Origin: Ceratodon purpureus
Taxonomy: Eukaryota > Streptophyta > Bryopsida > Pseudoditrichales > Ditrichaceae
Assembly: GCA_014871385.1 (NCBI GenBank)
Contig: CM026427.1
Span: 18,416,767-18,480,766, forward strand
DNA: 64,000 nt
Direction of reading: 5' to 3'
Below, piece after piece: positions 22,877 through 32,999 of this stretch (positions are counted from its first letter, which is position 1; every line of letters starts with the position of its first letter). The position numbers and the translations under genes were made by a program. Under the pieces are notes generated by a model. That model did no database searches. It had not been told where the DNA came from and saw only the letters and a list, made by a program, of their open reading frames with translations.

Positions 22877-23230
22877 CGTGTTAAGTGTTATGTAATGTCG
22901 TGCTCCCAACTCTGTTGATTTTGCCTCGATTAGTGATAATTTCCTACCAAAGCACTTTTATAAGAACCTTAGTTGGAAGAGATATTACTTCGAGATCAAG
23001 CAATAGTCTCTAGGGTTTTAGGGTGGAAACAAAATGATTGGTCATGTATTATTAAGATCACAGAGTAAAAGATCATATATTTTTAAGTTCATAAAGGAAA
23101 AGACAACGTAAAAAGATAGGTCCCCAAAGTAAAATATAATATCGCAGAGTAAAAGATAAGTGTTGCCATTCCCTGAGTGTTAGCGAAAAGTATGCTCCGA
23201 GCCGTTGATACTTATCAAGGTTTGACCGTG
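22877..23230 (-). mobile_element. Degenerate pogo/Tigger-like MITE (old copy)
   Basis: This matches the inner part and one terminus of the MITE at 38483-38965 in reverse orientation. Evidence includes a GTTAAGTGTTATGTAATG-type start, AAGTAAAAGAT-like motifs and a terminus reading ACTTATCAAGGTTTGACCGTGA. The left terminal inverted repeat is no longer recognisable. There is no coding capacity. Confidence 0.75.
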
Positions 23231-23370
23231 AATCAGATTTTTTTTATTTATTACTTATCAGTTATTTTGTCTTATTTTCGCTTGTTTGAGTGTTGGAAGA
23301 ACCACCACTTCACCCATATCGCTGGGAATCACGCGACTTTTTCTGAGAATGGTCCTGGACTCTATCACTT

Positions 23371-23802
23371 AAGGTAGACGACCTGTTTCCGATCAGGCCC
23401 CCAATAACGCAGTATAGGCCGACCTATTTCCAACCATAGGCTCGCATTATTTTTGTATTCATTTGTAAATGCCGACATAGTATAAAGTTCACAAGTGTTC
23501 AATTCCAATTGGAGGAAAGTTTGACCTTTGGATATCATTTGTTCTTGATATCAAGTAGCACGAGTATTGGAATGTAGTTTTTCAGTTCTTGGAAATAGAT
23601 CGGCCTACATAACAAGAATGGGTTGGAGAGAATCTTCACTTTGAAAAATATAGTAAATTCAATATTGCTCCAAAATTTGTTCAAAAATATATGATCTTCC
23701 TCAAATCTATTTCCCTATGCTCCAAAATTATTTGTGTGTTTGATACTTCACTGGAAGTATGCTGAATTGCTTAAGGTGATCAGAAACAGGTCGTCTACCT
23801 TA
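23371..23802. mobile_element. MITE with 25-bp terminal inverted repeats
   Basis: AAGGTAGACGACCTGTTTCC (then GATCA) at 23371-23395 is matched by its reverse complement ending at 23802, with one C/T difference. The element is about 430 bp and AT-rich inside, with no open frame. Flanking TTA/TAA-type trinucleotides are compatible with a PIF/Harbinger-type insertion, but the exact boundary is ambiguous. Confidence 0.75.
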
Positions 23803-23962
23803 GATTACAGCAGCCGCTTACAAGCTCAGGATAGGACCAGTTTCTCATGTCTATCTGGAGTCCGCATCCCCAGGATTCTCTGAATTGTCCCACTTACCAA
23901 CAGGAAGCAGAAACCTTTGCAATCAATCAAAAAAGAGGACTGCTGTATTCTACCAGGCATGA

Positions 23963-24450
23963 ATGTAGCAGAGGTGACCTCCGGCCATGGCCCCGGCGGA
24001 GTGGGGGGGTCGGGGGCAGGAGGACCCGACACCCAGCAAGGGGCAGCTTTCACCGGGCAGCCCTAACTTTCACTAAATTTTTTTAAATTTTTTTTAAAAA
24101 AAATTATGTTAATTTTTGGGAGATATGGTCTCAGAAATTTACATGAATAATATAAGGTTTTTCAAACCCATCGAGCGGAGCGAGAAGGGTTTGAATAAGG
24201 GCGACGGGTCCGTTAGGACCCGTTGCCCGTTAAGTAATTTTAGGGTTCACTCAAAACAACGATCTCTGGGTAGCTAGGGTTGATCTCATTGAATTTTTGT
24301 TTTTATAGCCTTTATTTTTTCCGAAGTAAATTTTATAAAAAAATAAAAAAATAAAAATTCTATGGGGCTGCCCGCCCAGTGAGCGCCGGGTCACCCTGCC
24401 CCCACCCTTCAATTCCCCGGGGCCATAGCCGGAGGTCACCTCTGCTACAT
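23963..24450. mobile_element. GC-ended MITE carrying the double-hairpin repeat
   Basis: The 488-bp unit has inverted termini of at least 33 bp with one mismatch. It begins ATGTAGCAGAGGTGACCTCC and continues GGCCATGGCCCCGG. GC-rich arms flank an AT-rich core. The core contains the double hairpin (24163-24228) and the region homologous to 4062-4280. There is no open frame and no clear target-site duplication, so the superfamily is not assigned. Confidence 0.8.
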
Positions 24451-25947
24451 GTGTCCCTTCTACCGTGAAAAAACTGAGGATGTTCAAGACAGTATGATGA
24501 TTGTGCTGCAGAAAACAAGGCAAGGAATCGGCTCACCTGCTAGTGGGTGATTAGACTATATCATGGTATCGGTGGTGCATAAACAATCCAGGTTGTGCTT
24601 ACAGGTAGGAATTTCATGTCTAACTCTCTACTCGATTTTTTTCTATTGTTTCACAGAATCAGTTATGGACCAACAGCTCCTTTAATTGTACCCATAGCTG
24701 TATTTCACCTTGCCTTGTCACAATCAGTCAGCTCCAATTGATTCATGTGTGAATAAACATATGAAGGGCTCACGAGTCACAAGTCCCTCCAGCACAGATT
24801 AAATTAAAGTGAGCATAAATCCACAACATGGATAATGACATATATGTGTATACATTTGCGATTCCACTGTCAGTACCCAATACTTAGTAGCTTTCTTTTG
24901 GTATTATCAGAAGTATTATGTGTACTAAATGGGTGGAAATGGAAGATTCAGCTCGACTACAGTACTGAGCAAGCAACATAACTCAAAGTGCAATGTGCTT
25001 GTTGTGGTATTTCCTTTATTTTGGGGTCGATTTGGGGGTACTTGTGTTGTTGTTGGGTTCTCATTCCCAAAGGCGGCGGTAGTTGTAGGCTAGGGCGAGT
25101 CAGAAAATGGTACTCTGCATTCTGCACTCACATTTCACCAACTGTAAACTAATATTACTTCTACTTCAGCTCAATATGCTTCTGCAGAGAACAACGGCTC
25201 TCCGGGCTCTTTCTTCATCTCGCTTCAATTCCACCACTTTTCAAGTTTTCTCGACCTCCTAAGTTATTGCTGTATCTCAGCTGAATATCAAAGTAGTGAA
25301 ATAATCATGTGTATAGATGTTGCCAGCTACTAGTGGTAACTTGTAAAACTGAACACAACTAGGATTGTAAGAAACTCATTCCAAAAAGCATGACACCGTG
25401 ATAATTTTAAGTTTCCATTTCATATAAGTTCATTGTGAATTGAGCGCCTTTCTTATCTACAATACACTTTTTAATATTTTCTTTGCTCGAGCGTACAAGC
25501 AAGCGATCCATGTTCATATTTCACATCAAATGAAGTTTTGGATTAACCAATCATGAAATTTCAAATTCTAAAAGGTTCTGCAGCTGTCATTAATCCAAAG
25601 CAATTCTTCTTTCGAGGGTGCCAAGCAAGCAGCACCAGGAAATGCTGAGCCTAGGTGCGCTAATAACCAATGGGAGCGTAAAAACGGTTCAAATTAAAAA
25701 TAAAAATAAAAACTCCTTTGATTTTGGTTCACTGGTACATGCTTTGGTATTTCTCTCAACATCAATTATTACAATTTTTTTCTTTTAGATATCTAAAAAT
25801 TCACCAAAACTTTAATAGAACTCCAAAAAAAAATTTTTTTTTTAAATCCATATTTCCATGATTATTCAACATTTTTATATATTTTTCATGGCAATTTTGT
25901 TATTTAACGAGTAGAAAAAGCTCCCAAAATGGCGGATTTTAATGTTG
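24451..25947. other. No gene recognised
   Basis: Moderately AT-rich sequence with no open frame above about 60 codons and no repeated structure that I can see. A/T homopolymer stretches lie near 25825-25845. Confidence 0.5.
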
Positions 25948-26330
25948 CTACCTTTGGAAAAATCTAACAAAGAGTATGTCAGTTATAGAGGGTTTGGGTT
26001 TAGGACGCTCACTCCTTCTTTTTCCCCCCTTGCGCAACAACTCCTTCTCCTTTTCAGAAGGCTGCCTGAACACCCTTCCAGGAACGGGAAGAGGCTCAGC
26101 AGGCCTCTCATCTTCACTGCTCCCGCTTGGAGGATCCCCAACTTCAAGTATGTCATCCAATATGCAATCAACTTCCTTCTCGTACTGCGAAGGAACGTAC
26201 TCGTTCTCTGATCCAGTCAAGTTCGGGCTGCAAGGTATAACTACCATCGGGCTGCAAGGTGCTGGACTGCCTGGTGGGGTGACTGCCAGATCAGAAAAGC
26301 TGAACGTTCCTTCACAGATATCGGCCACAT
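25948..26330 (-). CDS. Putative terminal exon of an unknown protein
   Basis: The exon is open for about 127 codons after a good acceptor (CTTTTGCAG, exon start 26330). It reads DVADICEGTFSFSDL, then an acidic region (EKEVDCILDDILEVGD), then a Lys/Arg patch (RKGGKRRSERPKPKP), and ends FFQR. I do not recognise it. It lies just downstream of the VPS16 fragment, but its reading phase does not match that fragment's last donor. Spliced to it, the VPS16 frame stops after 29 codons. It is either an exon of a different transcript or a chance open frame. Confidence 0.4.
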
Positions 26331-26573
26331 CTGCAAAAGAACAGCACAAGTCATTTCAAAATAGCAAATAGTTTTTAACTCCGGGAAACACCCTTGAAAA
26401 CAGATACTATAACACACAAACAAACATGTAAGTATAAATGAACATGTGAAAAGTTGAGAGAGAAGAGCGAAAAACCCAGTCTTATGCCAGCAGATGTTCA
26501 TGCAAGTTTCGTCACTTTTTAACAACACGCAGTTGACAAACCAATGATTGATGGGATGACATCTAGGCCAAAC

Positions 26574-27420
26574 CTCAGCTCTCTCTTGAGGATCCGTAAG
26601 CTTCGCAATGTACTTCAAAGCTTCAGCATTTTCCTCTTCTTCTACGCATGCCTCCACAGATGGTTTGTATCCTGCATGGACACGATACGATAGCACAAAT
26701 CAAGAAAATATAACAGCATCTACCTCAAAATTCCCTGCTCTAGAAAGGTCCGTAAATTGAACGCGTTTTGCAGCCGCTAATCAGTGTTTTCAACGTTGGT
26801 AAAGATCTAAAAGACTATCTTCAATATTCACAACCGAACAAAAATGACAACTACCACTTTGTACGGTACGTGTAAGAAAATGAACTCAGCGCCTCGAGGA
26901 TTGAAGAAAATAGTCGAGATCTAGCAAGGGTGATTAGTTGGCATCCTACCAATAGGAGGTTTCTTTTCTTTCGAGAACTTCTCCAGTGCCTCCCATTGCT
27001 TTGCAGTTGCAAGTGCAAACACTCTCAGCCAATGGAATCGCTTGTCAGGGACCTGATCAACCAAGAAGCAGAATTACCACAAAATCCGACTAGTGAACAC
27101 AGAGCCCAAATCGTTGAAACAACAAAACTTCGTGAATCACAAACCAGGAGCAATGGCGGAGAATTGTGAAGACCTACAATGTCCAAATGAAGCATTACAT
27201 CCGACATGTCTAAAATACAACACGCATGAGTAGTAGTAGCCATAAAATTAGTCAAGTATACAGTACACAAATTCAGTTGTAGAATGTGGCACATATGCAC
27301 ATACCTTAAAGTCCACCTTCACCCTTTGAGCAGCTCGGTGATTGCCCCCTGGGGTAATTAGTGTACGTATTGTATCACTGACACTAGAGTCCACAAAGAC
27401 GAAACGGGATGCACCACACG
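26574..27420 (-). pseudogene. VPS16 C-terminal gene fragment (three exons)
   Basis: Three adjacent exons, 27305-27420, 26950-27052 and 26574-26671, join in frame with GT-AG introns. They encode the end of VPS16, a core subunit of the HOPS/CORVET endolysosomal tethering complexes (VACUOLELESS1 in Arabidopsis). Recognisable blocks are SVSDTIRTLI, NHRAAQRVKVDFK, FALATAKQWEALEKFSKEKK, PPIGYKPSVEACVE and ALKYIAKLTDPQERAE. The final family segment (a YARIGMAKEAADAA-like helix) does not follow in any frame. The first 700 or so residues are absent too, because the FucP-like gene starts 220 bp upstream. The coding frame is still open, so it could be a recent capture or part of a chimeric transcript rather than an old pseudogene. 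Confidence 0.82.
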
Positions 27421-27643
27421 CTAGCAACATGGATATACAGCATTAAAGTCAGATATCAATGAAACTCCAAAATTTGATTTAATCCCCCGCTTATTCCAGG
27501 CCTGACTGTTCGTATACGTATACATTTGATTGCAGAATCTACTCATGATACAATTTTCGGAAGCATCACCAGCCTCCTTGCAAGCACTTGCGGCTACAAA
27601 TCTTACTAATGATCTACCACTACGTACTATTATGAAACATATT

Positions 27644-28942
27644 CTATCTATCTGTAATTGGGTTCTCCGTGTGATCATTCCACTTGGCTTCCACATCATC
27701 ACTCGGCGGAGGAGATGGGCCTTTTGCAAGCATGAAAGCGTAGAAGATGAGGTACGCGAACCCCACCGTGGGAACGATCTGGCTGATCTTGGTGCTGGCT
27801 TTGTCCGCAATGGCGCCTTGAATGGGAGGGAAAATGGCACCGCCACCCACGCCCATGACCACAAACGTCCCCGCCCGCTTGGTGTTCCCTCCCAGATCTT
27901 GCAACGCCAGCGTGAAGATGGTCGGGTACATGCACGACATGAAGAAGAACAGCACCATCACGCACACGGTCCCTCCCAGCCCCTTCACTCCCGCGGACAG
28001 CGCACACAGCGTGGTGCACAGAATGGCATACACTCCCAAAATGTACCGCGGTTGGAGGAACTTCAACAAGAAGGTGGAGAAGAACCGGCCCACGGTGAAG
28101 AGAATCAGAGAGTAGGACAGCAGCTGCGACGCCTTGGAGTCGGATTTGATGCCGTCCTCGTTGGCCAAGTTGATGAAGAAAGTGGCCACCGTGACCTGCG
28201 CCCCCACGTACAGCCATTGCGCCAACACCCCGCCGAGAAAATGCGGCTGCTTCAGGAGCGGCTTCGTGGGCAGATCCGATTCCTGCTCCATGTCTTCGTC
28301 GGAAACCTCCGGCAATGTGGCAAAAAGGAACAACACGGCCACCACGAACACCCCGCACGCGATTCCCAGATAGATGAACTTCACGGAATCCAGGTCTCCC
28401 GAGTGCTCGGCACTGAAAAAGAACTTGGATGCGATCAGAGGCCCGATGAAGCTTCCCAACCCGTTGAACGATTGCGAGAGGTTGAGTCGGAATGTGGCCG
28501 TCTTTGCGCTCCCCAGCACGGTCACGTACGTGTTGGCGGCCACCTCCAGGTTGGAAATGCCGCAAGCAATGACGAACGTCGCCGCGACGAAGCCTGGGAA
28601 GGTCTCGTATTGAGCGCACGGCCAGAAACACAGAGCTCCCACGACGTACAGCATCAGGCCCGTGATAATGGACACCTTGTACCCGAATCTCCGCACGATG
28701 GGCTGGCCGACCAGCGGGGGGAACACGATGTAGGCACCAAAGTAGGCGACCTGCAGGCCCGTGGACTTCATCTTGCTGAGGTTGAGCACCTCCTGGAAGT
28801 GCTTGTTGAGCACATCCAGCAATCCGTACGCGAAGCCCCACAGGAAGAAGAGCGATGTGACCAATGCCAATGGAAACCACAGCTGCCGCCCTGTGGGCAT
28901 GTTCCTGACCGCCATCTTCCCCACGGGAGCTCCCCCGGCCAT
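27644..28942 (-). CDS. FucP-type major facilitator sugar permease
   Basis: An intronless frame of 432 aa from the ATG at 28942 (MAGGAPVGKMAVRN). A splice acceptor (ATTGCAG, exon start 29030) lies just upstream, implying a 5' UTR intron; the longer ATG at 29044 would lie in that intron. About twelve hydrophobic segments are visible. Family-typical motifs are SLFFLWGFAYGLLDVLNKHF in TM1, STGLQVAYFGAY in TM2, RRFGYK between TM2 and TM3, NLEVAANTYVTVLG in TM4 and GGGAIFPPIQG near TM10. This is the L-fucose/glucose-galactose:H+ symporter group, common in bacteria and fungi and uncommon in plants. The protein should sit in a membrane and import a hexose or fucose with protons; the substrate cannot be read from sequence. 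The 534-codon plus-strand and 425-codon minus-strand frames over the same DNA are shadows. Confidence 0.9.
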   Translation of the reverse strand: MAGGAPVGKMAVRNMPTGRQLWFPLALVTSLFFLWGFAYGLLDVLNKHFQEVLNLSKMKSTGLQVAYFGAYIVFPPLVGQPIVRRFGYKVSIITGLMLYVVGALCFWPCAQYETFPGFVAATFVIACGISNLEVAANTYVTVLGSAKTATFRLNLSQSFNGLGSFIGPLIASKFFFSAEHSGDLDSVKFIYLGIACGVFVVAVLFLFATLPEVSDEDMEQESDLPTKPLLKQPHFLGGVLAQWLYVGAQVTVATFFINLANEDGIKSDSKASQLLSYSLILFTVGRFFSTFLLKFLQPRYILGVYAILCTTLCALSAGVKGLGGTVCVMVLFFFMSCMYPTIFTLALQDLGGNTKRAGTFVVMGVGGGAIFPPIQGAIADKASTKISQIVPTVGFAYLIFYAFMLAKGPSPPPSDDVEAKWNDHTENPITDR

Positions 28943-29044
28943 GATTGCTCGCTTGCTTGCGCCGATGGAATACCAAGCACTGACCTTCGATACGAGTTCC
29001 GGAACACTCGGATTAGAAGACTTAGCACACCTGCAATCAAGCAA

Positions 29045-31797
29045 CAGACGTGTGACTACAAAATCAGTCGACTAAACGATTGCCAAAGCTGTAAACTTGT
29101 CGTCATGAATGCAACACACCATGTCTACAGTTGATTGGCTGTTGACAAGTACGTCGAGGGGATAATCTTCAATCCATTCAAATTCAAGCGCAGGATGATG
29201 AAATCGGCAAACGACTCAGAATCTTGCAAAGGCCTATATCACGTAGTACTTCGCTCGTAGTCATGTACTACATACCTCAAGTAGTCGCCATGCACGAGTC
29301 AGCTCGATACCTGTGCAGGGATAGTAATATCACTAGAAGCAAATTGTGAGCAAAGACTGGTCTAGCAGCTAACGATGTCGGGCTGAGCAAGAGTGAATCG
29401 ATTCTTGGAACTGGAAGCCAGGCTGTGGAATCTGAGTAGCAACTGGTGTAGTGTGTTGGACTGGGAAGACATGTGCAGTGCTTATGTGCTCCTGGATCCA
29501 CCGGCCTGCAGTGAGGCGCTGGGCGGGACAGCGAGGGCTGGTTGACGATACAGAGTGGGTCAAGATGGGTTGGAAGTCAGCGTGGCAGCGGATCTCGAAA
29601 GGGACCCGGATTTGACCAGCTTGCCAGATTTCGTCATCGAGCTCAACTTGCCGAGCAGAAACAACTACTCCCGGCACTTGCCTAGCTCGTCGGAGGCTTG
29701 AGCGACCGAACTGTTGGTTCAAGCTCGCAGTTGCCTGGGTGGACTTACCGTGAATTCCTCCCTTCTGCATTGTCGCATTACGTGTACTTACCCCGTACTG
29801 TACCTGTACAGTTAGAGCCCGGCTTAATTTCACATCCTCCGATAATACGTGAAGATTCTCTTCTCGTGACCATCATGTTTTGTCCCTTTCCTTCGCCATG
29901 CCCATGCTGCCCCCAGTCACTCCTCCCTCGGCCCTCACTGTTGTTCCCGCGTGGGTGGTGCCGCTACAACCCAGGTGCAATTTGGAGACTGGACGCTCTA
30001 CAATGCCGCACTACCATCCGTCATGCAAGTGTCAAGGCATCAATCGGATCAGTCGGACTCACATTGATGGTTTGGAGCGTACTAGGATAAAGATGAAGGA
30101 ATCATGAACTCTCCCGAGAGCTACAATGTCGGTGTGAGAATTTGTTAGTCTGAGTGCGCACATCGATCGGTAGATTGACATGAGCCAAAGCAAAATATCG
30201 CAATTGAGCGACACACGGGTCGCGTAATCGACCTGTAATGATTGGAGTTAACGCTTAAGGGCACAGTGCCCCACTGTTGCAGAGTTAACGGATGCTAAAA
30301 TATATCATATGAGTTCCTTAGAAGGAGGGAGATCTGCCATGTCACTGCCAGTTTACTGCAGTTGACATAATATGCAGGTTGTTACACTATGAGTTTTTTG
30401 GAGATATCAATATGTACGGAGATAAGGTGGCAGATAACAAGTTACTGGACTTGTGAGTTATACCAGATATTAACTTGGAAACGAGATGAACTTCAGATAA
30501 CATGGTTGGTAAGAACGGATATGAGATGAACTTCGGATATGTTGATAAGCTCTAGGGCAGCAATAAAATCGAGGTTGCGCAACTGGAGTTACTACAGTGA
30601 TCACACCTAATATTATGCAGAGGCAGACTCTCTGATTCTTTACCTCCAATTGATTAGGCTATTACCTACACCCACTGCTAGTTCTCACTCTCGGGTGGCG
30701 CATGCAGCTCCCTTTAGCACTGCAATCCTTGCTGAGTCTCTGCTTAACCCTCTACGGTAGACGCACCTTGAACCACCAACTGAAGCAATCTGACCTACAT
30801 CAGGCAATCCAAGAATTCTTTAAAAAATATTCTAGTCTTCAAAATAGGATTTCATTCAGGAATGCGAAAATGTGAACATCAGATATGCAATTCTCAATTT
30901 TATAGAAAATCTAAAAGTGCAAAGTACTCTGTGACCCACCTATAACTTGGAAGCTCGAGATAAGTCTCAGTTTAGGGTGCGGGCACGAGTTCTGGTTTTA
31001 GGCCGGGAGTCGCAGGGACCAACATGTTGCATGGTCGTGATCCCCTAGGTCAGTCACGTCCATGCTGGTGGAACTCCTGCAGACGGGACATCCGTGACGA
31101 TCGATGAGCACCACCGTTTAGGGTTCGCAATCCGAAGACACAGACCGAGTGTTCAACATCGTCGCTTGGACTGGATCGGTATTCCTCCCTGTAAGCCTCT
31201 TGTCATTCCTCTCTGTGCACCCATCTCCCAAATCATTTGATGTCTGCTCACGTCCCGTAGTTGGCAATCTCGTCGGGAGCGGGAGGGCTGAGGGTCAGGT
31301 TTAGGGTTCGATGACCGGTCCAGGGTGCGGAAGCTGCCTCAGGGGGGCGATGGGTTGCAAGGCCTATGATCGAGCGGCAACAAGCCGGAGGAGTGAGGAG
31401 CAGATCGACCGGAGAAGATCGTTGCACCGCTAAACCCTAAACCCTGGATCTTACACGCACCAGCCTAGGCAATTCGGGATCCACAAAAGTCCTCGTCCGG
31501 TTTCGAGATTGGAGCTATATTGTCGGCCAGCTGACGCTGCTCGTCACGCGAAGGTTCCTAGGTCTAGGGGAGTGATTCATTCCTTCGTTTCTATGCTACT
31601 TTGCATGTGTCCGCCAAGATGGATTCGGATGAGAGGGTCTGGAGGAAGGGGGTCTCGACAGATTCGGGTGTCGATTCTAGGAGGGGGGGGGGGGGGTTGA
31701 GGATGCTGGGATCGGTCCTTTCTTTGCCCATTTCGGCATACAATTTGAGGGAGTATGTTCCTAACATGTCGTTGCGCCTGCACTTTGCCAGAGCACC
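29045..31797. other. No gene; flanks of FucP-like and POT1 genes
   Basis: This contains the presumed 5' UTR/promoter of the permease (left) and the promoter of POT1 (right). GC content rises from about 30960. Single and double TTTAGGG or CCCTAAA motifs occur near 31115, 31303 and 31432-31446. A 14-nt poly(G) run lies at 31683-31696, about 100 bp upstream of the POT1 start. No domain is recognisable in the open frames. Confidence 0.5.
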
Positions 31798-32962
31798 ATG
31801 CCAAATCGGGAGCGACGAAAATACAGTTACACCCCGCTCGCAGAGGCCGTGATGCGCGTAGGGCAGAAGGTGAACTTCTATGGCGTTGTGGCCGAGTATG
31901 AGCAGCCCAAGCCCACACGAGGACGAGGTTTGCCCTCCACGCAGTTTCTCCGAGGGCGAGTGTTGGCTGTCGATGGGCTCTGACTGGGTTCCGTGTCTCC
32001 CGGCTCTATGTGATGAATATCTATGTTGCGCCCCTTTCTCTGTTGGAGGTGAAGAAACTCACGACCGGGGTGACGTCTCGGTGATGGCAGATCTATTGTG
32101 TACAATGACGGTGATAGATATGTCGTACAACAGCCCGGGGCTACGGGTGCTCTTCTTCGCACCGGAGGTTGACATGATGCCACGCGTGAGGGATCTTGGT
32201 GATGTGATCAGGTTTCATCGCATTCAGGTAGACCAGCTGCTTGTCAATCGCTGCGTCGTGGGTTCATGCCTCTGCCGCCGAGGGCAGGCCAGTGGCAGGC
32301 TCCCACATCCATTCCATTTGCGCTAGGTCTCCTGTGCAGGTCCATGCCGTCCGTTGCGTTTTATGCGCCGGTCCTACTAACTAATCTCCGTTTAGGGTTT
32401 CATTCGAGAGCACGGGGAATGTGAGGTGACCGAGTGTGGATTGCTGGCAGATGAAGAGCCACTTGGGGGCTCCTCAGGCAACTGGAAACCCGAACATGGG
32501 ATCATCCTTCGCGGTGCTACGAGGGTGTGAAGGAGGTGACTATGTACCGTACCACGACTCATCTCGCAGCGGATGTACTGTGGAAGCGAGTGACCGCAAC
32601 ATCGTCGGCCTTCTTCGCACGTGGGCCTCGAGCCACCCCATCGATACGCGTATGTTCACTCCTCGGCCCTTCTCAACAACTCCGTGTCTGTTTGACGAGG
32701 TGAATTTCACTTCGATACGTGAATCAATGTCAGGCCCGTGAAGAGATGATGTTCGTCTTCCCCTTTCCTATCGACTGCCCCTGTTGCGAACACTCGTCTG
32801 GTGGCAGCTTCTTTTACAACAAGGGTTCGGAAGTTGTGAGTGATTCCGGCCTGATGGATGTTGCCTGTCAACAGTTGCAGGGACTAGCAAATATATGAAG
32901 CAGATCAAAGACGTCAACGTGGATTCCTACTTCGATGTTTGCTGCAAGGTGAGTGCCATATC

Positions 32963-32999
<37 letters not shown>

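Noticed and set aside
27530..29134. A 534-codon plus-strand open frame and a 425-codon alternative minus frame
   Set aside because: Both overlie the FucP-like permease, whose frame has transmembrane segments and family motifs. The alternatives are Arg/His/Pro-rich shadows of GC-rich coding DNA.
32401..32430. Extra 30-bp POT1 exon (GFIREHGECE) between exons 2 and 3
   Set aside because: It has an AG before and a GT after and keeps phase, but direct joining of exon 2 to exon 3 matches the POT1 family better (HRIQ followed by MKSHLGAPQ).
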